Shown here: positions 1 through 5,487 of the stretch, piece by piece
How positions within the stretch are numbered: the first letter of the stretch is position 1
Layout of the letters: each line of letters starts with the position of its first letter
Origin: JBDSEG01 sp039920165
GTDB lineage: Bacteria > Pseudomonadota > Gammaproteobacteria > Burkholderiales > Burkholderiaceae_C
DNA length: 6,679 bases
Direction of reading: 5' to 3'
Assembly (NCBI GenBank): GCA_039920165.1
Contig: JBDSEG010000120.1
Coordinates: forward strand, 1 to 6,679
Program-made: the position numbers and the translations under genes
Notes under the pieces: generated by a model
What the model was told of the DNA's origin: nothing
The model's database searches: none
Seen by the model: the letters and a program-made list of their open reading frames with translations, nothing else

Positions 1-149
1 TCGACAGCAAGATCATTCCGCAGATCCCGATGGGCCGCCTCGGCAAACCCGAGGAGGTGGCGGGTCTCGTCGCCTATCTCGCCAGCGACGAGGCAGCGTT
101 CCTCACCGGCGCGAACATCGCGATCAACGGCGGACAACACATGTTCTGA
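1..149 (+). CDS. phaB: Acetoacetyl-CoA reductase, C-terminal end (partial)
   Basis: This is the C-terminal 48 residues of a short-chain dehydrogenase/reductase; the reading frame starts at base 3 and stops with TGA at 147-149. It contains the SDR C-terminal pattern IPMGRLGKPEEVAGLVAYLAS followed by FLTGANIAINGGQHMF. The ending FLTG-N/D-x-x-x-NGG-x-HM is typical of PhaB/PhbB enzymes, which reduce acetoacetyl-CoA to (R)-3-hydroxybutyryl-CoA with NADPH in the cytoplasm, the second step of polyhydroxybutyrate synthesis. A 3-oxoacyl-ACP reductase (FabG) ends similarly, but the terminal NGGQHM and the presence of phaP and phaR in the same window favour PhaB. The catalytic Ser-Tyr-Lys residues lie outside the window. 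A GC-rich hairpin follows 11 bases after the stop. Confidence 0.82.
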   Translation, partial: DSKIIPQIPMGRLGKPEEVAGLVAYLASDEAAFLTGANIAINGGQHMF

Positions 150-160
150 CGCACACGCCA

Positions 161-185
161 CGCGCGCCCCCTCCCGGGGCGCGCG
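161..185 (+). terminator. GC-rich hairpin after phaB, possible terminator
   Basis: Two perfectly complementary 10-base arms (161-170, CGCGCGCCCC, and 176-185) enclose a 5-base loop. The pairing can extend outward through CAC/GTG with one bulged G. It starts 11 bases after the phaB stop and ends 17 bases before the AraC start. There is no T-run, so it may act as a weak or Rho-assisted terminator or as a 3'-end stabiliser of the pha message rather than a classic intrinsic terminator. Confidence 0.45.
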
Positions 186-202
186 GTGAACCGGGGGAAA
201 CC

Positions 203-1096
203 ATGCTGGCTGCCACTCGCACGCGACATTCCCAGGCCGCCGCCCGGCTGGCGGCGGCCCTTCCCGCCCCGTTGCTGTCGAGCCGGAGTCGCAACTGGCA
301 CGGCGTCACCGTCGAGCTGCATCATTTCCGCGGCGTGGACGCGATGATGCCCATGCGCGAGCACCTGGTGGGGATCCACCTCTCGGGATCGGTCAACCTG
401 CGGCAGACCCGGGGCCGCCGCAGCGCTGTGGTGCACGTTCGACCCGGCGACGTCACGATCTCGCCGTTCGGCGAGCCCAAGCGCTTCCAGCATGCCGGCG
501 AGAACGTCGTCCTGCTCCTCAGGATCGCTCCGGCGTTCGTCCAGGATATCGCGGGCGAAGAGTATGCGCTCGACCCCTTGCGCTTCGAGCTTCGCGAGGC
601 CTTCGGCACGCCCGACGTGGAGCTCGTGACGCTGGGAAAGCAGCTGCTCGCGGGGCTGGAGCTCGAAGGACTGCCGAGCCGCCTGCAGATCGAGTCGCTT
701 GCGGCGCAGCTCGCCCTCCACCTGCTGCGCCATCACTGCACGAGGGCCGTATCGGAGCGAAGGGCTGCATCGAACCTCTCGCCGCGAAAATTGCAGCGCG
801 TTCTCGACTACATCGAGTCCAGCCTGCGCGACGACGTTGCGCTTGCCGATCTCGCCAGGCTGGTCGCGATGAGCCCGGGGCACTTCGCGCACCTGTTCCG
901 GCACACTACGGGGCTGCCCCCGCACCGCTTCGTGCTCGAGCGGCGCATCGAACGTGCCAAATCGCTGTTGCGCGACACCGAACTGCCGATCACGGAGATC
1001 GCGCAGCAGGTCGGCTGCGCAAGCCACAGCCATCTTTCGGTGATGTTCCACCGCGACACGGGCATCACGCCCAGCGACTATCGCCGCCAGCGTTGA
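203..1096 (+). CDS. AraC-family transcriptional regulator
   Basis: This is a 297-residue cytoplasmic transcription factor, a usual length for AraC/XylS proteins with a sensor domain. Residues about 35-115 look like a cupin-type ligand domain (HLSGSVNLRQ, VRPGDVTISPFGEPKRF). Residues about 190-297 form the DNA-binding domain. The first helix-turn-helix is around 212-235 (VALADLARLVAMSPGHFAHLF). The second is around 262-285 (PITEIAQQVGCASHSHLSVMF), followed by the family signature FHRDTGITPSDYRR at the extreme C-terminus. The ATG at 203 is preceded by GGGGGA at 193-198, a modest ribosome site. It starts 53 bases after phaB across a GC-rich hairpin, so it may be separately expressed. The effector and target promoters cannot be read from the sequence. 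The next genes in the same direction, coding for exported proteins, are plausible targets by position only. Confidence 0.93.
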   Translation: MLAATRTRHSQAAARLAAALPAPLLSSRSRNWHGVTVELHHFRGVDAMMPMREHLVGIHLSGSVNLRQTRGRRSAVVHVRPGDVTISPFGEPKRFQHAGENVVLLLRIAPAFVQDIAGEEYALDPLRFELREAFGTPDVELVTLGKQLLAGLELEGLPSRLQIESLAAQLALHLLRHHCTRAVSERRAASNLSPRKLQRVLDYIESSLRDDVALADLARLVAMSPGHFAHLFRHTTGLPPHRFVLERRIERAKSLLRDTELPITEIAQQVGCASHSHLSVMFHRDTGITPSDYRRQR

Positions 1097-1190
1097 GCGG
1101 CGCCGCGCCGTCGTCGTCCGCACGCGCTCGCGCGCGGGCGGGCGGAATATGACAAATGAAACTCAGGATCGTGAAAGTTTTCGCAGGAAT

Positions 1191-1222
1191 CTGAAAGCGC
1201 CGAGCCGCGCTGCCTTTATACA
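1191..1222 (+). promoter_or_regulatory. Weak candidate sigma70 promoter upstream of the DUF4124 gene
   Basis: CTGAAA (1191-1196) resembles a -35 element. It is followed after 18-20 bases by TTTATACA, an AT-rich patch in a GC-rich gap that could serve as a -10. The match is imperfect, about 4 of 6 in each box, and the spacing is long for the better -10 register. If real, transcription would start near 1229, after the upstream ATG at 1149, which supports starting the gene at 1311 or 1323. The rest of the 1097-1310 gap shows no other recognisable element. Confidence 0.22.
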
Positions 1223-1310
1223 GTTGGCTCGTCGTCCGCGTTGCGACGCCGCTCCGGCGCCGAAGGCAGGACGCCAAAAACGCGCGAAGCCCGGCAAAAG
1301 CGCGTCAACA

Positions 1311-1742
1311 ATGGGGGTCGGCGTGCTGCGCGTTGTGTGCATCGTGGGTATCGCGTTCGCAATGGCGCCGGCCGCCTCCGCGCAGATCTTTAAATGCACC
1401 GCCAAGAACGGGCTCGACCTCTACCAGAACTTTCCCTGCGAGGTCGATTCGCTCGGAAGCCTTCCCCGGGCACCTTCGGCGGGCAAGGCGACCTCCCAGC
1501 TTAAATCGATTCAAAGCGATCCCCGGAATGCTTCCACGGCGACTCCGGTCGCCGCCCCGCGCTCCGCCGGCGACCCGCGCACCGGAATGTCGGCCGACGA
1601 AGTGACTGCGATGTGGGGCGAACCCACGGAAATCGTGCAGGACGAGCCACCCTCCGGCCGGATCGAGATCTGGCAGTACGGCGACGGCCGGATCGTCCAC
1701 ATCAACACCAAGCGCCGCGTGACGGCGGTGCTGAGGCAATGA
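1311..1742 (+). CDS. Exported DUF4124-type protein with SmpA/OmlA-like C-terminus
   Basis: From the ATG at 1311 this is a 143-residue protein with a signal peptide (LRVVCIVGIAFAMAPAASA, likely cleaved after residue 24). The mature N-terminus IFKC..NGLDLYQNFPC (cysteines 29 and 43) matches the DUF4124 pattern, a small periplasmic domain of unknown function with two conserved cysteines. A low-complexity Ala/Pro/Ser linker follows. The C-terminal part, GMSADEVTAMWGEPTEIVQ...IWQYGDGRIVHI...RRVTAV, resembles the SmpA/OmlA (BamE-like) fold, with the characteristic G-M-x-x-x-E-V-x-x-x-x-G-E-P motif. The frame is open further upstream to an ATG at 1149, but those 54 residues are polar and basic and would bury the signal peptide. 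A GTG at 1323, preceded by GGGGG, is another possible start. The function is unknown; a periplasmic or envelope role is inferred. The gene may be co-transcribed with the next one, 69 bases downstream. Confidence 0.75.
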   Translation: MGVGVLRVVCIVGIAFAMAPAASAQIFKCTAKNGLDLYQNFPCEVDSLGSLPRAPSAGKATSQLKSIQSDPRNASTATPVAAPRSAGDPRTGMSADEVTAMWGEPTEIVQDEPPSGRIEIWQYGDGRIVHINTKRRVTAVLRQ

Positions 1743-1811
1743 GTTTTCTGCGGGCGCAGCGTCGGCCCGGTTTCCCCAAGCGGTAGATGGACTTAAGCCA
1801 AGAGGAAAAAT

Positions 1812-3473
1812 ATGCACACATTTCATCGGTACGGCAAAGCGCGGCTCGGCGCGCTTGCGACGGCCTTTGCCTTTGCCCTGACGGCCGGCGGCGCGTCGGC
1901 CGTCAATCAGAGCAACGAAAAACGCAACATGAAACGGGTGGGTCACACGGACCTGCAGGGGCGCCCGGCGTACCAGCCGAATATCATCCAGTATCCCGAC
2001 GGCAGGTACATCGCCTTCGTCGGCATGCACAGCGGCGTGCCGGTGCCCGTGCCCGCATGCCCGTCGTTCCTGCCGAATCCGCTGAACGGCAACGCCTGCG
2101 AGAACAACGGGACGATGATCATCGACGTCAGCGATCCGAGAAATCCCGTCGAGAAGGCGCTCATTCCGTCCCCCAGCACGGGTCAGTCGCAATCGGTGCG
2201 CATGTGCCTGGGCTCGCAGTTGCCCGGCGGAACGCCGGGCAAGGTCTACATGATGCGCAATAACACCAACCCATCCGGATATCAGGTCTGGGACGTCACC
2301 GACGTGACGGCACCCGTGCTGAAGTCGTCGCTGACCGGCCTCCGGTCGACGCACAAGCACTGGTGGGAGTGCAACACGGGCATCGTCTACCTGCCGGGCA
2401 GCAAGAACGCCGCGCCGTTGTGGCGGCAATCGCAGTCGATGCTCGTCTACGACTGGAGCAACCCGAACGCGGCGCCCGTCTACATCCGCACCTTCGGACT
2501 GCCGGGCGGCCAGCCGGGCTCGACGGGAACGGTGGCAACGTCGCTGCACGGCGCGATCTCCGCGTACGAGCATCCGCAGGCCACGCAGCCACTGGCCGCC
2601 TGGACCAACGCGGGGGTCCCCGCCGGCACCAACGTCGTCGGCAACCGGATCTACACGGCATGGGGCGTCGGCGACAACGGCGTGATGACGATCATCGACC
2701 GGATGAAGCTGCTCCCGGCGCCTTGGGGTACCTGGGTGCCGACGGCCACGAACCGGGACTCCCCGGCCGAAGCGGAATTGATCGGCCCGAACTCGCCGAC
2801 CGTCGGGTACTACCTGATGTCGCCTGACCAGGGCGGTCACACGTCGTTCCCGATATTCGGCATGCAGCCGCCGAGCTACGCGAAATTCAACGAGTTCCGG
2901 ACCCGCGACATCGTCCTGCTCGCTTCGGAAGCCACCGCGGACGGCGTGGACGGCCGCTGCAACGAGTCGCCGCACTGGAGCTTCGTCGTCGACGTCACCG
3001 TCGAGAACTCGATGACCGTTCCGCCGGGCACGCGCGTGCAGCACGACCCGTATCAGGGACCCATGGGCCTGTCGACGATGTCGGTCGACGAGCGCGCCGG
3101 TGACAAGTTCAAGCGCGGGAACTATTGCGGTCGCGGCGCGCGCTTCGGCGTCCACTCCAGCGAGGAGAACTTTCGCAACCCGATGTACGGCAAGCTGACG
3201 TCGATCGCGTATTTCAACGGCGGCGTACGCATGTGGGACATCCGCGAGCCGCAGGCGCCGAAGGAGGTCGCGTTCTACGTGCCCGAATCCAACGCGAAGA
3301 CCGATCCGGACGGCTACATGACCAACAACGTCGAGATCGACAACCGCGGCTACGTCTACATCGTCGATCGCAACGGCGCGGGCTTCGACATACTGGAGCT
3401 CACCGGCTGCGCCAAGCAGGTTGTCGAGAAAGGGAAGTTCTGCACCGACCTCGACAACGACAACGCCGACTGA
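1812..3473 (+). CDS. Exported LVIVD-repeat (beta-propeller-like) protein
   Basis: This 553-residue protein has a clear signal peptide (basic start, hydrophobic ARLGALATAFAFALTAGGASA, cleavage after residue 30). The mature chain has repeats of the LVIVD type, in which a short beta strand ends in an I-x-D-V-S/T-D-P motif: MIIDVSDPRNPVEKA, YQVWDVTDVTAPVL, MLVYDWSNPNAAPVYI, MTIIDRM and VRMWDIREPQAPKEVAFYV. Such repeats are expected to form blades of a beta-propeller in the periplasm or outside the cell. Eight cysteines lie in the mature part (for example PAC, NAC, WEC, GRC, NYC, TGC, KFC), an even number compatible with disulfides. The start is supported by AGAGGA six to seven bases upstream of the ATG. 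No catalytic motif is recognised, so binding or surface roles are possible. It ends just before two strong hairpins, which mark the end of the transcript. Confidence 0.88.
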   Translation: MHTFHRYGKARLGALATAFAFALTAGGASAVNQSNEKRNMKRVGHTDLQGRPAYQPNIIQYPDGRYIAFVGMHSGVPVPVPACPSFLPNPLNGNACENNGTMIIDVSDPRNPVEKALIPSPSTGQSQSVRMCLGSQLPGGTPGKVYMMRNNTNPSGYQVWDVTDVTAPVLKSSLTGLRSTHKHWWECNTGIVYLPGSKNAAPLWRQSQSMLVYDWSNPNAAPVYIRTFGLPGGQPGSTGTVATSLHGAISAYEHPQATQPLAAWTNAGVPAGTNVVGNRIYTAWGVGDNGVMTIIDRMKLLPAPWGTWVPTATNRDSPAEAELIGPNSPTVGYYLMSPDQGGHTSFPIFGMQPPSYAKFNEFRTRDIVLLASEATADGVDGRCNESPHWSFVVDVTVENSMTVPPGTRVQHDPYQGPMGLSTMSVDERAGDKFKRGNYCGRGARFGVHSSEENFRNPMYGKLTSIAYFNGGVRMWDIREPQAPKEVAFYVPESNAKTDPDGYMTNNVEIDNRGYVYIVDRNGAGFDILELTGCAKQVVEKGKFCTDLDNDNAD

Positions 3474-3483
3474 CCGCCGGAAG

Positions 3484-3503
3484 GCGCGACCGCCCGGTCG
3501 CGC
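3484..3503 (+). other. Perfect hairpin after the LVIVD gene
   Basis: Eight-base arms GCGCGACC (3484-3491) and GGTCGCGC (3496-3503) are perfect reverse complements around the 4-base loop GCCC, 10 bases after the stop. It lacks a T-run, so it is not itself a classic terminator. It sits directly before one and could stabilise the mRNA 3' end. Confidence 0.55.
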
Positions 3504-3520
3504 TCTGATTCGCTTACTCG

Positions 3521-3552
3521 ACCGGCTCGGCGCGCTGCGCTGAGCCGGTTTT
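3521..3552 (+). terminator. Intrinsic terminator after the LVIVD gene
   Basis: ACCGGCTC (3521-3528) pairs with GAGCCGGT (3542-3549). The inner bases continue as a G-U pair and GCGC/GCGC around a 3-base loop, giving a stem of about 13 pairs. The T-run at 3549-3552 follows on the plus strand. This should end transcription of the LVIVD message and isolate the MORN gene that starts 24 bases later. Confidence 0.78.
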
Positions 3553-3575
3553 CACGCCCGGCAATGGAGGCGACA

Positions 3576-3977
3576 TTGAAGCGTTGCATACGTCTGCTTG
3601 CCGGTTTCACCGTCGCGCTGGTTTTCGCAGCGCCGTCGCATGCGCACGACTGCCGCGTGCTCGGCAACGGCCTTCTCGAGGGAAGCTACGAGGGCGACTG
3701 CACCGGGAAGGACGAAGTCGCGCACGGACGCGGCGAGGCCAAGGGCGCCGACACCTACGTCGGAGATTTCGTCAAAGGCAGGCCCCAGGGCAAGGGCAGC
3801 TACGCCTGGGAGAACGGTGCGCGGCTCGACGGGACTTTCTTGGCGGGCAAGGCGAACGGACCCGGCGTGTACGTCTCCGCCAAAGGCGTGCGCTACGACG
3901 GCCCCTTCGACAACGGCAAGCTCAAGGCTGCGCCACCCGCCGACTGCCCGGCGACGCCGGGTCCGCTCAACTGTTAG
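3576..3977 (+). CDS. Small exported MORN-repeat protein
   Basis: This is a protein of about 133 residues. A TTG start at 3576 is chosen because TGGAGG (3565-3570) sits five bases upstream as a near-perfect ribosome site. An ATG at 3564 in the same frame would add four residues but has no ribosome site and overlaps this one. The signal peptide is KRCIRLLAGFTVALVFAAPSHA, cleaved after about residue 23. The mature part has consecutive MORN units: a degenerate one around GSYEGDCTGKDEVAHGRGEAKG, then TYVGDFVKGRPQGKGSYAWENG, RLDGTFLAGKANGPGVYVSAKG and the partial VRYDGPFDNGKL. MORN repeats form beta-hairpin rods that bind proteins or membranes. Four cysteines remain in the mature chain, one at the extreme C-terminus. 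A periplasmic or surface role is inferred; the partner is unknown. It lies just after the upstream terminator and needs its own promoter or read-through. Confidence 0.85.
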   Translation: MKRCIRLLAGFTVALVFAAPSHAHDCRVLGNGLLEGSYEGDCTGKDEVAHGRGEAKGADTYVGDFVKGRPQGKGSYAWENGARLDGTFLAGKANGPGVYVSAKGVRYDGPFDNGKLKAAPPADCPATPGPLNC

Positions 3978-4001
3978 GCCGCGCAGCCGCGTCGGCGCGG
4001 C
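3978..4001. terminator. Hairpin between convergent genes
   Basis: GCCGCGC (3978-3984) and GCGCGGC (3995-4001) are perfect 7-base complementary arms with a 10-base loop. They lie exactly between the MORN stop (3977) and the acyltransferase stop (4003, minus strand). There is no T-run on either strand. Its position suggests a shared bidirectional 3'-end structure, but it is not a textbook terminator. Confidence 0.4.
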
Positions 4002-4002
4002 A

Positions 4003-5130
4003 TCACGTCGCGGGTGCGGTGCCGCCGGATGACACGTAGCCGCGCCGCAGCGAGAGAAAGGGTCGCTCGATCACGCGATACGTCACGAAGGACATCGCGA
4101 GGGTGACCGGAAGGGCGAGCACGAGCGTATTGACGAACACATCGGTCTCCCACGCGCCTGTCGGGTGCCACAACAGGTAGCGCCGGCTGCTGAGCGCCTC
4201 CAGGATCGGCCGATGCAGCAGATAGACGGAGTAGCTGATCGTGCCGATGGCGCAAACCGCATTCGATACGACGGCAGGAAACAGCTGCCTAGTTCCGACA
4301 TACCCCAGGATCACGAGGCTCCACACGAGTCCTTCGACCGTCGGCCAGACGATCTTCCAGTTCGCATCGACGCCGAACCTGCCCAGCGCCTGGTAGCCCC
4401 ACAGGACGAGCACCGCCAGCGGGAGCGCAACGGCCAGAAGCCACGGGAAATGCTGTTGCAGCCTGCTGCGGTAATTCACCAGCAGCGTCGCGGTGAACAT
4501 CCCGAGCACGAACTGGTCGATGCGCCCCGTCAGATGCCAATAGGACATTTCCTCCGGGCTCCCGTACATGCCGAGGCCGAGGACTCGGATCGCGAGCGCG
4601 CCGCTGATTGCGCCAACCGTAGCGATCAGCGGCCCGCGGTTCAGAAATCCGAGCAATAACGGAAAGATGAGATAGAACTGGAACTCGATGGAGATCGCCC
4701 ACCCCATGGCCACGAGCGGCGCGCCGTGCGTCCATTTGAAATCCGCCAGCGGCAGGAGGCTGGTGACGAAGGACAGGAAAGGCGTTCCGTTGGGCGACTT
4801 CGACACGGCGAGCAGCAGAAGGCAGAGGTAGAGCGGGTAAATCCTGAGGATGCGATTGACGATGAAGTCGCGATAGGACACTTCCTTCCTGAAAGTGCCC
4901 AAAGTGAAGATGAATCCGCTGAGGACCATGAAAAGCGCCAGGGCCGTGTGGCCCTCGGTCCACAGCGCATGCAGCGGATTGCGCGTCGCCTGGCTGTACG
5001 CGGCCAGTTCGCTTGCCGACGTGAGCGCCGGTCCCATGATGTACAGCCCGTGGTAGAACAGGATCCAGATGCAGGCGAAGGCGCGCAGGTGATCCACCTG
5101 CGGGACGTACTCGATGTTCCTGCTTCTCAT
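4003..5130 (-). CDS. Acyltransferase-3 family integral membrane protein
   Basis: This 375-residue, strongly hydrophobic protein has about ten predicted membrane segments, the usual size for the acyltransferase-3 (OafA/NodX-like) family. Such proteins transfer acetyl or other acyl groups to sugars of lipopolysaccharide, exopolysaccharide or other envelope glycans across the inner membrane. Family marks are visible in order. R16-x10-H27 lies in HLRAFACIWILFYHG, the typical R/K-x10-H motif. FMVLSGFIFTLG is at 67-78, RILRIYPLYL at 93-102, and WAISIEFQFYLIFPLLL from 144, with E149 matching the conserved acidic residue of the usual W-S-L-x-x-E-x-x-F-Y-L motif. The C-terminal segment SYSVYLLHRPILE is also typical. 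There is no SGNH extension, so it is the short form. The ATG at 5130 has only a weak GAGAG upstream. It is alone on its strand, convergent with the MORN gene, and its acceptor is unknown. Confidence 0.92.
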   Translation of the reverse strand: MRSRNIEYVPQVDHLRAFACIWILFYHGLYIMGPALTSASELAAYSQATRNPLHALWTEGHTALALFMVLSGFIFTLGTFRKEVSYRDFIVNRILRIYPLYLCLLLLAVSKSPNGTPFLSFVTSLLPLADFKWTHGAPLVAMGWAISIEFQFYLIFPLLLGFLNRGPLIATVGAISGALAIRVLGLGMYGSPEEMSYWHLTGRIDQFVLGMFTATLLVNYRSRLQQHFPWLLAVALPLAVLVLWGYQALGRFGVDANWKIVWPTVEGLVWSLVILGYVGTRQLFPAVVSNAVCAIGTISYSVYLLHRPILEALSSRRYLLWHPTGAWETDVFVNTLVLALPVTLAMSFVTYRVIERPFLSLRRGYVSSGGTAPAT

Positions 5131-5218
5131 GGGTGGCTCTCGCGTTCGGGGCCGGTCCGCATGGAAAGCTCCGCCGGCCGGCGATCGATGGCCCGGTGGT
5201 GTTTGCGCGCCTCGACGC

Positions 5219-5247
5219 GCCGATCTTAGCCCGCGAGCGGGATCGGC
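5219..5247. other. Imperfect hairpin in the acyltransferase leader region
   Basis: GCCGAT (5219-5224) pairs with ATCGGC (5242-5247), and CCCG (5230-5233) pairs with CGGG (5238-5241) around a 4-base loop, leaving five unpaired bases on one side. It lies about 90 bases upstream of the acyltransferase start. No clear promoter is visible between here and 5130. This could be a regulatory structure or simply GC-rich chance pairing. Confidence 0.25.
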
Positions 5248-5290
5248 CCCGCCCGCTTCGGACGAACGGGGGCGCCGCCCGGGAAACCAT

Positions 5291-5317
5291 AAAAAAAGCT
5301 CCGCTTTCGCGGAGCTT
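5291..5317 (-). terminator. Strong intrinsic terminator for the phaP-direction transcript
   Basis: Read on the minus strand, AAGCTCCGC, loop GAAA, GCGGAGCTT form a perfect 9-pair stem with a stable GNRA tetraloop. It is followed by an uninterrupted T-run (A-run at 5291-5297 on the plus strand, partly inside the stem). It is the clearest terminator in the window and works only on the minus strand. It is about 170 bases beyond the phaP stop, so it ends either a long phaP 3' UTR or a separate small RNA. Confidence 0.92.
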
Positions 5318-5322
5318 CAGGC

Positions 5323-5352
5323 TGTATCAATCAGGAGGAGAATATTGATACA
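5323..5352. repeat. Perfect 9-bp inverted repeat around an AGGAGGAG core
   Basis: TGTATCAAT (5323-5331) and ATTGATACA (5344-5352) are exact reverse complements separated by 12 bases. The arms are AT-rich in a GC-rich region, which makes chance pairing less likely. On the plus strand the loop reads as a Shine-Dalgarno sequence; on the minus strand it reads as an anti-Shine-Dalgarno. Because the minus strand also carries the adjacent terminator, an RNA hairpin on that strand is the preferred reading. A protein-binding operator is the alternative. Confidence 0.8.
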
Positions 5353-5397
5353 GAGGAGACCACACCCACGAGATTGGGACCGGCAGCGTCTTTTCAA

Positions 5398-5412
5398 GTT
5401 CCCTGAGGGAAC
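5398..5412. repeat. 15-base palindrome in the phaP 3' region
   Basis: GTTCCCT, a central G, and AGGGAAC form a perfect odd-length palindrome. As RNA the outer GTTCC/GGAAC could pair with a 5-base loop. As DNA it has the dyad symmetry of an operator. It lies between the phaP-proximal hairpin and the sRNA candidate, with no promoter clearly attached. Its role is unknown. Confidence 0.4.
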
Positions 5413-5439
5413 CCCGGCGCCTGCGGCCTTCTCGCGTGA

Positions 5440-5471
5440 CCGGGCCACCGGGATTTCTCCCGGCGGCCCGG
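5440..5471 (-). terminator. Long GC hairpin just after phaP
   Basis: On the minus strand, CCGGGCC-x-CCGGGA, loop GAAA, TCCCGG-x-GGCCCGG form a 14-level stem with a single internal mismatch and a GNRA loop, beginning 16 bases after the phaP stop. No T-run follows. It probably slows polymerase and protects the abundant phasin message from 3' exonucleases, while the true U-tract terminator lies further on at 5291-5317. Confidence 0.6.
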
Positions 5472-5487
5472 CTGGACCCAGCGGCGC

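Larger units (their letters stand above)
5291..5361 (-). ncRNA. Candidate small regulatory RNA downstream of phaP
   Basis: On the minus strand a perfect 9-base inverted repeat, TGTATCAAT (5352-5344) and ATTGATACA (5331-5323), encloses a 12-base CU-rich loop containing TCTCCTCCTG. A second TCTCCTCTG lies just 5' of the stem (5359-5351). The hairpin is followed after five bases by the strong GAAA-loop terminator with its U-tail. A short hairpin with an anti-Shine-Dalgarno-like single-stranded loop plus a terminator ending in U is the usual shape of an Hfq-type sRNA. CCUCC-loop sRNAs are known in alphaproteobacteria, but homology is not claimed here. I see no convincing promoter immediately upstream (TTGAAA near 5390 has no good -10), so processing from the phaP mRNA is the likelier origin. 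The 5' end is a guess. Confidence 0.5.

Noticed and set aside
74..1123. A 349-codon open frame on the minus strand opposite the AraC gene
   Set aside because: Arg-rich low-complexity translation that runs across the phaB end and the intergenic hairpin. The plus-strand AraC protein is unmistakable.
1110..1145. CG-rich alternating purine-pyrimidine stretch between the AraC and DUF4124 genes
   Set aside because: It could form weak hairpins, but there is no clean stem or T-run. This composition is common in high-GC intergenic DNA.
1149..1310. N-terminal extension of the DUF4124 gene from the ATG at 1149
   Set aside because: It would place 54 polar, basic residues before an otherwise ideal signal peptide and overlaps a candidate promoter. 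I keep 1311 as the start, with some doubt.
1305..3155. A 616-codon open frame on the minus strand opposite the DUF4124 and LVIVD genes
   Set aside because: Its translation is Arg/Ala/Val-rich low-complexity with no recognisable domain, signal or ribosome site. It is the expected antisense shadow of GC-rich coding DNA, and the plus-strand genes have clear domains and signal peptides.
4289..5290. A 333-codon minus-strand frame overlapping the acyltransferase
   Set aside because: It lies in another frame of the same strand, is polar and Arg/Pro-rich, starts within the terminator flank, and lacks the membrane segments and motifs seen in the chosen frame.
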